Assembly (NCBI RefSeq): GCF_004569295.1
Contig: NZ_SPQC01000028.1
Span: forward strand, 1-37,436
Length of the DNA: 37,436 nt
Source: Rothia nasimurium
Lineage (GTDB): Bacteria; Actinomycetota; Actinomycetes; Actinomycetales; Micrococcaceae
Direction of reading: 5' to 3'
In this document: positions 17,061-24,659 of the stretch, piece by piece
Position numbering within the stretch: the first letter of the stretch is position 1
Layout: every line of letters starts with the position of its first letter
Notes under the pieces: model-generated
Seen by the model: the letters and a program-made list of their open reading frames with translations, nothing else
The model's database searches: none
What the model was told of the DNA's origin: nothing
Made by a program: the position numbers and the translations under genes

Positions 17061-18131
17061 ATGGGGAGCATGACCACACAGTATTCAGGCACCCCGGCTC
17101 AACCTTCCAAACGCGCTACCATTATTGATGTTGCAGCTCGAGCTGGTGTCTCAAAATCTCTTGTCTCTCTTGCATTTAAAGATCCCCAAAGAGTTAGCGA
17201 CGCACGCCTGAAACTCATCCGTACTGCTGCTTCTGAGCTTAACTATTCACCCAGTTTTGTAGCACAAAGCCTTACTTCCCAGCAGTCCCCTTTCATTGGC
17301 ATCCTAGTATTAGACTTCCAGAACCCTCTTTTTATCGAAGTGGCAGATGCCGTGCGCCGCACACTCGTCGAGTACGGGGAGTTCGGCTTGCTCCTCAATG
17401 GAAGTTCCACTGCTACCGTTTCAGAGCCATATGGCACCCTTGACCCTCAGGTTCTAAGAATGCTTCATAGCCTGCGTCCTCGTGCTCTAGTCGTAGTGGG
17501 AACAGCGGCAGACCAAAACGCACTGCCTGCAGATATTCCCGTGGTCTATGTCAGTGCAGCTATTACTCGTGGCGTTGCAACTTGCATCCGCGCAGACGAT
17601 GAGGCTGGCATGGAGCTTTTGGTAGAACACCTAGTAACTGCCGGGCATCAGCGCCTAGGTTACATTACAGGTAGTTCTGGAGCAGTGACTCAAGAACGGC
17701 AGGCTGCCTTTGAGTCCTCAGTATCCGCCAGAGACCTTGAGTTCCTGCTTTTACCGGGCGATTATACGGAGCAGGGTGGTTATAGAGCTGGCCAGAATCT
17801 ACTCACACTCCCCGAGGAACAGCGACCTACCGCGGTCATCGCTGTCAACGATATAGCTGCGTTAGGGTTCATGAGGGCAGTAGAAGAAGCTGGCTTAACT
17901 GTGCCAGACGATGTAGCTGTTGCAGGCTTTGACAATATCTTTTTAGCTGGAATTCCGCGCGTAGGTCTTACTTCTGTAGATCCTAACAAAGACGAGTTAG
18001 GTCGGCAGGCAGCTCTAGCTGCACTTGCAGGGGCTAAAGGGGAGGTTGATGAAGCTCAGTATCTGTTAGTGGAGCCTATCTTAGTTATACGCGCATCAAG
18101 CACGGGCTCACTCAGGTACCACCCGTCTTAA
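17061..18131 (+). CDS. LacI-family transcriptional regulator
   Basis: The LacI helix-turn-helix is at about residues 19-66 (ATIIDVAARAGVSKSLVSLA, then LIRTAASELNYSPSFVAQSL). The periplasmic-binding-protein-like sensor follows (GILVLDFQNPLFIEVADAVR, ITGSSGAVTQERQAAF, VAVAGFDNIF). Length 356 fits. The ATG at 17061 is followed by another at 17070 (MTTQ); neither has a strong ribosome site. TTGGAACG-type palindromes lie directly downstream (18155-18203) before the next oxidoreductase gene and at 30384, and are the likely targets. It is the second regulator of the island, perhaps responding to a different inositol isomer. Confidence 0.88.
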   Translation: MGSMTTQYSGTPAQPSKRATIIDVAARAGVSKSLVSLAFKDPQRVSDARLKLIRTAASELNYSPSFVAQSLTSQQSPFIGILVLDFQNPLFIEVADAVRRTLVEYGEFGLLLNGSSTATVSEPYGTLDPQVLRMLHSLRPRALVVVGTAADQNALPADIPVVYVSAAITRGVATCIRADDEAGMELLVEHLVTAGHQRLGYITGSSGAVTQERQAAFESSVSARDLEFLLLPGDYTEQGGYRAGQNLLTLPEEQRPTAVIAVNDIAALGFMRAVEEAGLTVPDDVAVAGFDNIFLAGIPRVGLTSVDPNKDELGRQAALAALAGAKGEVDEAQYLLVEPILVIRASSTGSLRYHPS

Positions 18132-18154
18132 TTTCCTGTCAACGCTTAGCATAG

Positions 18155-18203
18155 TTGGAACGGTTTAAAGCCGTACGTCATATACCTATTGGAACGTTCC
18201 AAT
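18155..18203. promoter_or_regulatory. Pair of LacI-type operators
   Basis: ATTGGAACGTTCCAAT at 18188-18203 is a perfect 16-base palindrome with the central CG typical of LacI-family sites. TTGGAACGGTTTAA at 18155-18168 shares its first half. Their centres are about 34 bases apart, which is close to three helical turns. They lie in the 234-base gap after the LacI gene. Confidence 0.65.
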
Positions 18204-18231
18204 TCCACTTGAACACCCTAAAAAATACTCT

Positions 18232-18309
18232 ATGACAGCAAAAAGTAGCTCAATATATTTTCCCCTTCCAAAACCTCTTCACTCATGTCACCATAGTCAT
18301 GTCCTAACA
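18232..18309 (+). promoter_or_regulatory. Candidate promoter and IolR-like operator before Gfo/Idh gene
   Basis: ATGACA (18232-18237), a 16-base spacer and TATATT (18254-18259) resemble -35 and -10 boxes downstream of the LacI operators. TGTCCTAACA at 18300-18309 fits the recalled KGWCHTRACA consensus exactly and would lie in the untranslated leader. The gene may thus answer to both regulators. Confidence 0.45.
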
Positions 18310-18365
18310 AACTGAGGGTCGTCTATATCAGCAAGGACGACGCCTCACATCCCCGAGGAGCAACT

Positions 18366-19553
18366 GTGAGCGTTCAAGAAATTTCTGTTGCAGTTATAGG
18401 CGCTGGCATGGCAGGACAAGGTCATGCTTTTGGCTATCGAATGGCGCGCGCCATCCACAACTCTTCTCTTCCCAAGGTACGCCTTGCTGCCATTGCAGAT
18501 CCAAATGTACCTCTTGCTGAGGAGGTAGCGAGTCGCTATGGTTACGAGAGAGTTTATGCAGACTGGACTGAAGTAGCCAACGACCCAAGTATTGACGCAG
18601 TATCCATCGTCGTAGGTAACGCCCTCCACCTTCCCGTCACTAAAGGTCTTCTCGAAGCTGGCAAGCACGTCCTTTGTGAAAAACCCCTAGCAGGTACCCT
18701 CGAAGACGCAGAGGCAATGGTCGAGTTAGAAAAGCAGTACGGTGATAAGCTCATCACGGCTGTAGGCTACACCGTACGTCGCACCCCAGCCCTCAATGCA
18801 CTTAAGAAGAAAATCACTAACGGTGACTTCGGCCCCGTTGCAGGCTTCATCTCCAACTATCTGTGCGACTACGGCACCGACACTGACGCCCCCATGACAT
18901 GGCGCTATCGTGGCGGGCCAGGATCAGGTGCCTTGGGAGACCTTGGATCACACACCATCGACACGGGTGAACAGCTCAATGGTCGCGTAGTTTCCGTACG
19001 CGGTGCCTACCTATCAACTACCATTACCGAGCGTCACCTGCCAGCAGGTGCAGTGGTAGGGCACGGTAAAGTTGAGCTCTCTGAAGAGGTAGAAAATGTC
19101 GGGAACGAAGATACTGCAACCTTTACCTGTGTCTTCGAAAATGGTGCAGTAGGGACCTACACAATTTCCCGTGTTGCCTTCGGCAATCCCAATGGCCAGG
19201 TCTACCATATATATGGCCCCAGAGCTCAAGCCTCGTGGGACATCTTACGTCCAGCAGAGTACAGCTACAACGATTCCGCAGCGCCAGCAGACACTGCCGG
19301 TCCACGCACTGTTGTGATCAACGCCCACACCCCCAACTACCCTGGCTCCTTGGCAATGGATGCACCCGGAGTAGGGTACAACTACAATCAGAACTTCGCT
19401 TTCCAGGCACGCGCCTTCCTGGAACAGATTGCAGGGATTAAAGGCCACCTTGAACCTTGTGCCACCTTTGCCGACGGACTCCACACCCTAAAAGTCATTG
19501 CAGCTATTGCTGAATCCGCGGACTCAAACGGTGCCGAAGTAAAAATACGCTAG
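18366..19553 (+). CDS. Gfo/Idh/MocA-family oxidoreductase
   Basis: An NAD(P)-dependent sugar or inositol dehydrogenase type, 395 residues. The Rossmann start VAVIGAGMAGQGHAFGYRMA, the CEKPLAG motif near residue 105 and GSGALGDLGSHTIDTGEQL near 184 (the His of the catalytic region) are visible. GAGGAG lies 7 bases before the GTG start. It has its own promoter region with LacI-type and GntR-type sites and its own terminator, so it is controlled separately. It is longer than IolG and more like the oxidoreductases linked to scyllo- or D-chiro-inositol use; that assignment is inference. Confidence 0.87.
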   Translation: MSVQEISVAVIGAGMAGQGHAFGYRMARAIHNSSLPKVRLAAIADPNVPLAEEVASRYGYERVYADWTEVANDPSIDAVSIVVGNALHLPVTKGLLEAGKHVLCEKPLAGTLEDAEAMVELEKQYGDKLITAVGYTVRRTPALNALKKKITNGDFGPVAGFISNYLCDYGTDTDAPMTWRYRGGPGSGALGDLGSHTIDTGEQLNGRVVSVRGAYLSTTITERHLPAGAVVGHGKVELSEEVENVGNEDTATFTCVFENGAVGTYTISRVAFGNPNGQVYHIYGPRAQASWDILRPAEYSYNDSAAPADTAGPRTVVINAHTPNYPGSLAMDAPGVGYNYNQNFAFQARAFLEQIAGIKGHLEPCATFADGLHTLKVIAAIAESADSNGAEVKIR

Positions 19554-19573
19554 AAAATTTCAATGACTAGTCT

Positions 19574-19620
19574 AAAAGCGGTGGAATCCAACAGGGGATT
19601 CCACCGCTTTTGCGCTTTTT
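19574..19620 (+). terminator. Rho-independent terminator
   Basis: The 16-base perfect arms 19574-19589 and 19596-19611 (AAAAGCGGTGGAATCC and its complement) have a 6-base loop. The A/T tail GCGCTTTTT follows. It ends the single-gene unit before it. Confidence 0.9.
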
Positions 19621-19673
19621 AGTAGTTTTTACAAGCAGAAACAATTTTTATCAACCAGCAACATCAAGTTCTG

Positions 19674-19702
19674 TTGTCAATATGTCAGGACATATGTATA
19701 GT
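19674..19702 (+). promoter_or_regulatory. iolH-iolT promoter with operator in the spacer
   Basis: TTGTCA (19674-19679), exactly 17 bases, then TATAGT (19697-19702) make a near-consensus sigma-70-type promoter. The spacer is filled by the 16-base palindrome ATATGTCAGGACATAT (19680-19695), whose core TGTCAGGACA fits the IolR-type consensus. Repressor binding here would exclude RNA polymerase. Confidence 0.78.
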
Positions 19703-19776
19703 GTGTTGTGACACAAGTGTTGCGCAGGTGTAAGCAACTGTTAAGATCACATCTCCCGGTCCCTATAGGAGTATTC

Positions 19777-20658
19777 ATGAAGATTGCGCTTGATCCCACT
19801 CCCTTTCACCACACCCACTCACTCTTAGAATTTCCAAGAGTAGCTAAAGAGATGGGGTTCGACTATCTCCAGATGACTCCCCATAAGGACTTCATCCCCT
19901 TCTTTAACCACCCCAAGGCTGACGACGACCTTGTTCAAAAACTCGCAAAAGCAGCTAAGGACGCTGAAATTGAAATTGCCTCACTCCTTCCCGTTCTCAG
20001 GTGGTCCTCCCCTGATCCCGATGCCCGCGAGGCAGCTGTCCGATATTGGAAACGCGTCCTACAAATAGCTGTTGACTTAGGTGTCCAACAAATTGGCACT
20101 GAGTTCTCCGGACGTCCTGAGCTTGCCGAAGAATCCGAGCGTGCTTTCTACCGCTCAATGGAGGAACTCCTACCCATCATCGAGCGCGAAGGAATCCATG
20201 TTGCCATCGACCCCCATCCCGACGATTTTGTAGAAAATGGTCTCGAAGCCTGGCGCGTTATCCGCGGTGTCAACTCTAAAAACCTTGGCATGGTCTACGT
20301 TGCTTCCCATACATTCCATATGGAAGAAGACCCGCTGGAAATCATGCGGGAAGCAGGTGACCGCATCCGTATCGTACATGTTTCCGACACCATGAATCAC
20401 CATGCTTCCCACGGTCTGCGCTATATCACTAATCCACCTGGCAACCCCGTCCGCGTCCACCAGCATCTCAAAATTGGTGACGGCGATGTTAACTGGCAAG
20501 AGTTCTTCAGCGGACTCAACGAAATAGGCTTCCTCGATTCTCCCGACACTGTCATGGCATCATCTGTCTTTGCAGAAAACGAGAATGCCGTCGAGGTTTC
20601 CCAGTATCAATCCAAGACCATGCGCGAAATGGTAGAACGCGCTAAAAGCAGCAACTAA
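19777..20658 (+). CDS. iolH: IolH-like sugar phosphate isomerase/epimerase
   Basis: A 293-residue xylose-isomerase-like TIM barrel. The opening MKIALDPTPFHHTHSLLEFP, the MTPHKDFIPFFNHPKA segment near residues 38-53 and IASLLPVLRWSSPD near 75 match actinobacterial IolH proteins as I know them. Likely metal or substrate residues are in IGTEFSG, VAIDPHPDDF and RIVHVSD. I chose the ATG at 19777 with TAGGAG upstream; an upstream GTG would lie too near the promoter. It is followed 27 bases later by iolT. The reaction of IolH is not firmly established; it acts on an inositol-derived keto sugar. Confidence 0.85.
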   Translation: MKIALDPTPFHHTHSLLEFPRVAKEMGFDYLQMTPHKDFIPFFNHPKADDDLVQKLAKAAKDAEIEIASLLPVLRWSSPDPDAREAAVRYWKRVLQIAVDLGVQQIGTEFSGRPELAEESERAFYRSMEELLPIIEREGIHVAIDPHPDDFVENGLEAWRVIRGVNSKNLGMVYVASHTFHMEEDPLEIMREAGDRIRIVHVSDTMNHHASHGLRYITNPPGNPVRVHQHLKIGDGDVNWQEFFSGLNEIGFLDSPDTVMASSVFAENENAVEVSQYQSKTMREMVERAKSSN

Positions 20659-20685
20659 GCTGCCTGCACAAGAAAAGAGGCAAAG

Positions 20686-22134
20686 ATGTCTTCTCACACC
20701 CCTACTGCGGCAGAATCCAATCTACCGCCCCTCGCTAAGGGCCCACACTCCAAGCGTCTCGGTCAAGTAGCCCTCGTAGCAACCCTAGGTGGTCTGCTCT
20801 TCGGTTACGATACCGGTGTCATCAACGGCGCCATCGACCCCATGACCGCCGAACTTGGCTTAGAAGTTAGTGAAATTGGTCTGGTCACATCCACTCTACT
20901 TGCTGGTGCTGCCGTAGGTGCTCTGACCATTGGCTATCTCTCCGATGCTATAGGCCGCAAGAAGACTATCTTGCTTCTTTCCACAATTTTCTTCTTTGGC
21001 GCTATTCTCTGTGCCATTGCACCCAACCTTGGAATTCTACTTCTCGGTCGTGTTTTACTGGGTCTAGGTGTTGGCGGCGCTTCCACTGTTGTTCCCGTCT
21101 TTTTGGCTGAGATGGCTCCTTACGAAATTCGTGGATCTCTCTCAGGTCGAAATGAAATGATGATTGTTGTGGGTCAGCTTGCGGCATTCGTTGTGAACGC
21201 TATTTTGGGTAACGTCTGGGGTCACCACGAACATATTTGGCGCTACATGCTCGCTATCTGTGCTCTGCCTGCTATTTTCCTCTTCATCGGTATGCTCCGC
21301 ATACCTGAGTCTCCCCGATGGTTGATCTCTAGGGGACGTAAAGAGGAAGCCCTCGCTGTACTCAACACCGTCCGCTCATCCGAACGCGCGGTCGCAGAAG
21401 CTCGCGACATTGAGCGCACCCTGGAACTTGAAAGCCATGCTGTAACTCCTAAACTCGGCTCAATGCTCCAGGACAAATGGATCCTGCGCATCATCGGGGT
21501 AGGTGTAGCTCTTGCTGTCTTCCAGCAGTTCACCGGTATCAACTCCATCATGTACTACGGTACTCTGGTTCTGCAGGATGCCGGATTCTCCCAGCAGGCA
21601 GCACTTATCGCAAATATCGCTCCCGGTGTTATCGCTGTCATCGGTGCCTTCATTGCGCTGTGGATGATGGAACGTATCAACCGCCGTACCACTATCATTA
21701 CCGGCTATTCTCTGGTGACAACCCTCCACCTATTGATTGGTTCCTCGGCATTTTGGCTCCCCGAAGACGCAGCAATTCGCCCCTGGGTTTTGCTCTTCCT
21801 CATCGTTGGCTTCGTTGGTTCTATGCAGACCTTCTTGAATGTCGCCACCTGGGTTCTTCTCTCAGAGATCTTCCCCCAGCAGATTCGTGCCTTTGGTATG
21901 GGTTTTGCAGTCTTCTGTCTCTGGGTCGCGAACGCCTTCGTTGCCTACTTCTTCCCCATCGCTCTGGACGCTGTTGGCCTGAACAACACCTTCTTCGGTT
22001 TCGCCGTAATCAACGCCCTCGCGGTGCTGGTAATGGTCAAGTTCCTGCCTGAGACTCGCGGCAAGACCCTCGAAGAAGTTGAAGTTGGCGTCACCACCGG
22101 CGCTATTTACATCGTCAATCCTAAAGACAAATAA
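20686..22134 (+). CDS. iolT: myo-Inositol transporter, sugar-porter MFS
   Basis: A 482-residue, 12-helix proton-coupled sugar porter. Signatures: GGLLFGYDTGVINGAI near residue 36, the loop GYLSDAIGRKKT near 88, PESPRWLISRGRKEEALAVL near 208, FQQFTGINSIMYYG near 281 and PETRGKTLEEVE near 456. The helix-1 and helix-7 motifs match inositol transporters such as IolT of Corynebacterium and Bacillus. AAAGAGGCAAAG precedes the ATG. It shares the promoter at 19674 with iolH and ends in a terminator. The substrate is inferred from the locus. Confidence 0.85.
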   Translation: MSSHTPTAAESNLPPLAKGPHSKRLGQVALVATLGGLLFGYDTGVINGAIDPMTAELGLEVSEIGLVTSTLLAGAAVGALTIGYLSDAIGRKKTILLLSTIFFFGAILCAIAPNLGILLLGRVLLGLGVGGASTVVPVFLAEMAPYEIRGSLSGRNEMMIVVGQLAAFVVNAILGNVWGHHEHIWRYMLAICALPAIFLFIGMLRIPESPRWLISRGRKEEALAVLNTVRSSERAVAEARDIERTLELESHAVTPKLGSMLQDKWILRIIGVGVALAVFQQFTGINSIMYYGTLVLQDAGFSQQAALIANIAPGVIAVIGAFIALWMMERINRRTTIITGYSLVTTLHLLIGSSAFWLPEDAAIRPWVLLFLIVGFVGSMQTFLNVATWVLLSEIFPQQIRAFGMGFAVFCLWVANAFVAYFFPIALDAVGLNNTFFGFAVINALAVLVMVKFLPETRGKTLEEVEVGVTTGAIYIVNPKDK

Positions 22135-22176
22135 CCACTATCTGTCCCAGGATAGTAAACCGATAGTCTCTCAATG

Positions 22177-22220
22177 AAAACTGCCTCGGCACTCCCTAAA
22201 GAGTATCGAGGCAGTTTTTT
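22177..22220 (+). terminator. Rho-independent terminator after iolT
   Basis: AAAACTGCCTCG (22177-22188) pairs perfectly with CGAGGCAGTTTT (22207-22218), extended by ACTC/GAGT inside the loop. It ends in TTTTTT. Confidence 0.9.
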
Positions 22221-22281
22221 CTCGTTTGATCATCCTTAGAACAGACTGTAGAGTTCAACGAGTAGTGCCCGCAGGTCAGGT

Positions 22282-22485
22282 TTAGATCCAAGATCTTTGC
22301 TTCTTCAAGCTTCTGGCAAGATAGCGAACTACATTCCAGCGTGCACCGGGATGCAACATGTTAGAACGAGAGAGCCATTCAGGGTATAAAAATCCGCCCG
22401 CGACCTTTAGGACGCGGGCGGCACTTCGGTTAGTTTCTAGAGGGTGCTCCGCTACCTGCAGTAGATACCGGAGGTGATGATATCT
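22282..22485 (-). other. Open frame after iolG, possible gene remnant
   Basis: Directly after the iolG stop and in the same frame, 67 codons stay open until TAA at 22282-22284. The translation looks protein-like (GGFLYPEWLSRS, HPGARWNVVRYLARSL) but has no early start codon or ribosome site. The iolG terminator lies within it. It may be a decayed gene end or chance. I recognise no family. The rest of the 22221-22485 gap holds nothing else I can name. Confidence 0.2.
22386..22421 (-). terminator. Rho-independent terminator after iolG
   Basis: CCGCCCGCG (22394-22402) and CGCGGGCGG (22413-22421) form a perfect 9-base stem with a 10-base loop. On the minus strand ATTTTTAT follows. It closes the iolE-iolG unit and faces the iolT terminator. 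Confidence 0.85.
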
Positions 22486-23457
22486 TTAGTTATAAAGTTC
22501 CGGCTTACGCTCGAGGATAACGCCTTCGACGTTACCGGAACCAATAGCACGAATACCGGCTTCACAGCAGGCAGCAGCAGCGTAGCCATCCCAGGCAGAG
22601 GGGCCAACCTGCTCACCAGCCAGAGCCGCGTCAACCCATGCCTGAACCTCAGCGTCGTAAGCATCAACAAAACGGGGTTCAAAGCTCTCGCAGACATCTT
22701 CACCCACAGTCAGGTGCTGGTCTTCAAAGACTGCTTTGGTGGTGACAGCATAACCGTACTGGGCAACAACATGGGTGTTAACGGTAACCAAAATACCGGA
22801 TTCAGTCTCGATGAGTACCTGTGCAGGATCCTGAAGGTCTCCTTTGACATGCTTGGAATTCTTACCGGTCCGTACCTGAACATTTTTGATTTCTTCACCG
22901 GTGAGGTAGCGGATGCCATCAAACTCGTGCACTACAGTATCGTCGATAAGGTTGCGACCGGTGTATGACTCAGGCACATCGGGGTTGATGTGGTCGCACG
23001 AAAGCTGTAGCAACTCACCATGCTCCTTAGACTCCGCCAGGGAGCGAATCTTCTGGTAACCAGAATCAAAACGTCGCATGAAACCAACTTGAACCAAGCG
23101 TTTACCCGCTGCAACTTCCGCTTGAACAATTTCCCAGGAAGAAGCGGAGTCGGTGGTTAAAGGCTTCTCGCAAAGGATGGGTAGCCCCTTTGCAATTGCG
23201 GGCATGAGCACAGGGGTATGGAGGAAGCCAGGGGTTGAGATGAGTACAGCATCAAAGGCATCTGCGTCGAGAGCAATTTCGAAGTCAGTAAAAACCTTTG
23301 CCCCCTCGATTCCTTCAACTGCCTGTTGTGCTTTTGCTTCATCAATATCGATAACAGCTGATACAACAGCATTGTTGATGGTGGAGTGGATGCGCTTGAT
23401 GTGGTCATAGCCCATGCGACCTGCGCCAACGATGCCGATGCGGAGTTCTTGAGTCAC
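22486..23457 (-). CDS. iolG: myo-Inositol 2-dehydrogenase
   Basis: IolG oxidises myo-inositol to scyllo-inosose with NAD, the first catabolic step. The 323-residue protein has GIVGAGRMGYDHIKRIH at the N-terminus, CEKPLT near residue 98, and the region DHINPDVPESYTGRNLID followed by DTVVHEFDGIRY, which carries the catalytic Asp/His of the family. I chose the GTG at 23457 with AAGGAT upstream; an earlier GTG at 23490 lies next to a hairpin and has no site. It follows iolE and is the most typical IolG of the three Gfo/Idh proteins in the window. Confidence 0.9.
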   Translation of the reverse strand: MTQELRIGIVGAGRMGYDHIKRIHSTINNAVVSAVIDIDEAKAQQAVEGIEGAKVFTDFEIALDADAFDAVLISTPGFLHTPVLMPAIAKGLPILCEKPLTTDSASSWEIVQAEVAAGKRLVQVGFMRRFDSGYQKIRSLAESKEHGELLQLSCDHINPDVPESYTGRNLIDDTVVHEFDGIRYLTGEEIKNVQVRTGKNSKHVKGDLQDPAQVLIETESGILVTVNTHVVAQYGYAVTTKAVFEDQHLTVGEDVCESFEPRFVDAYDAEVQAWVDAALAGEQVGPSAWDGYAAAACCEAGIRAIGSGNVEGVILERKPELYN

Positions 23458-23485
23458 GGTAGTATCCTTCTTTGATTGGGGCACT

Positions 23486-23510
23486 GGCACCGCACCAATG
23501 GTGCGATGCC
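23486..23510. repeat. Hairpin in iolE-iolG gap
   Basis: CGCACC (23491-23496) and GGTGCG (23500-23505) pair across AAT. GGCA/TGCC extend the stem with one bulged base on each side. There is no T run, so it is more likely an mRNA-processing or stability element than a terminator. Confidence 0.45.
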
Positions 23511-23529
23511 TGCGTAGGGTGATGGAGTG

Positions 23530-24444
23530 TTAAGAGATGGTGGTGCGGGAGCCGCAGCCGAGCAGGTAGTTCTTGGTGCGCTTGGCTATTGGCAAGGGGG
23601 TATCGAAGGAGTCAACGGGGTACATATCTTGTTCGACGATGCCAAAGAGGGGGCGGCCGAGGGCTTCTGCAGCTTCGATGACCTTGGAGAGGTCAGGCAG
23701 GCCGTAGGGGGGCTCGCACATAGCCCCGAGGCGGACGGCCTTGGAGAAGGACATTTCTTCGGCCCTAACCTGGGCGACAATCTTGGGGTCTACCTGCTTC
23801 AGGTGCAGGTAACCAATGCGGTCAGGGTATTTTTCGATTAGTTCGACGGAGGATGCTCCACCGTATTCGGCGTGGCCGGTGTCGAGGCAGAGGGTAACTA
23901 GCTTGGGGTCGGTTACGGCTAGGAATTTTTCGATTTCTTCCATGGTTTCGACGTGGGAGTCGGCATGGGAGTGGAACTGTTGGAAGAGGCCGAATTCTTT
24001 CTGGAGGGTTTCGCCGAGGCGGTTGTGGCCTGTAGCGAGGTCGTCCCACTGCTTGTCGGTGAGGGTGGAGGGTTCAAGTTCTTTGCCGGTCTTGTCGTCG
24101 CGCCAGAGGGCGGGAATGACGACGATGTGCTGGGCTCCCATAGCTGCGGTAAGTTCTGCTACCTTGCGGGCGGGTTCCCAGGCGATATCCCACTGGTCGA
24201 GGCCACGGTGGAAGGCTGTGAAGACGGTTCCTGCAGACACCTGCAGGTCGCGGTCTTTGAGTTCCTTGGCTAGGATTTCGGGGTCTGCGGGGAGGTAACC
24301 GTAGGGCCCCAGTTCAATCCATTTATAGCCTGCTTCTACGACCTCGTCGAGGAAGCGTTGCCAGGGGGTCTGGGCGTCGTCTTCAGGAAACCAGACTCCC
24401 CAGGAATCCGGGGCGGTGCCAATGATGAGCTTGTTCTCTGTCAT
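23530..24444 (-). CDS. iolE: myo-Inosose-2 dehydratase
   Basis: IolE removes water from scyllo-inosose to give the trihydroxycyclohexane-dione that IolD opens. The 304-residue TIM barrel has IIGTAPDSWGVWFPEDD at the N-terminus and YKWIELGPYGYLP near 35, as in IolE proteins. The metal-ligand regions are FHSHADSHVE, LCLDTGHAEYGG, YLHLKQVD and GIVEQDMYPVD. The ATG at 24444 has AAAGAG upstream; longer in-frame starts overlap the promoter. iolG follows after about 70 bases. Confidence 0.9.
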   Translation of the reverse strand: MTENKLIIGTAPDSWGVWFPEDDAQTPWQRFLDEVVEAGYKWIELGPYGYLPADPEILAKELKDRDLQVSAGTVFTAFHRGLDQWDIAWEPARKVAELTAAMGAQHIVVIPALWRDDKTGKELEPSTLTDKQWDDLATGHNRLGETLQKEFGLFQQFHSHADSHVETMEEIEKFLAVTDPKLVTLCLDTGHAEYGGASSVELIEKYPDRIGYLHLKQVDPKIVAQVRAEEMSFSKAVRLGAMCEPPYGLPDLSKVIEAAEALGRPLFGIVEQDMYPVDSFDTPLPIAKRTKNYLLGCGSRTTIS

Positions 24445-24500
24445 GTGTAGTCTCTTTCTGCGGTGAAAGGGAAGGGGGCGAGGCAGAAACCCCACAGATT

Positions 24501-24519
24501 TGTCCTTACATTCTATCAA
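24501..24519 (-). promoter_or_regulatory. Candidate iolE promoter -10 with near-match operator
   Basis: On the minus strand TAGAAT (24514-24519) within TTTGATAGAATG resembles a -10 box. TGTCCTTACA at 24501-24510 is a one-mismatch form of the IolR-type site just downstream of it. The -35 is not clear. Confidence 0.4.
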
Positions 24520-24570
24520 ATCTGCCACTTAGCCGTATGCCCGGTCTCACCAAAACCGCTATTCAGTCAT

Positions 24571-24621
24571 AAAAAAACTCCGGCCAGGATACCTACCCAA
24601 AGGTCACTATCCTGGCCGGAG
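24571..24621 (-). terminator. Strong terminator after iolA
   Basis: A perfect 14-base stem (24578-24591 with 24608-24621, CTCCGGCCAGGATA) is followed on the minus strand by seven T. It separates the iolC-aldolase-iolD-iolA operon from iolE-iolG. Confidence 0.92.
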
Positions 24622-24659
24622 CACTCTTTCCAGCAGAGCCCCAGAGGGGTCACCTCACC

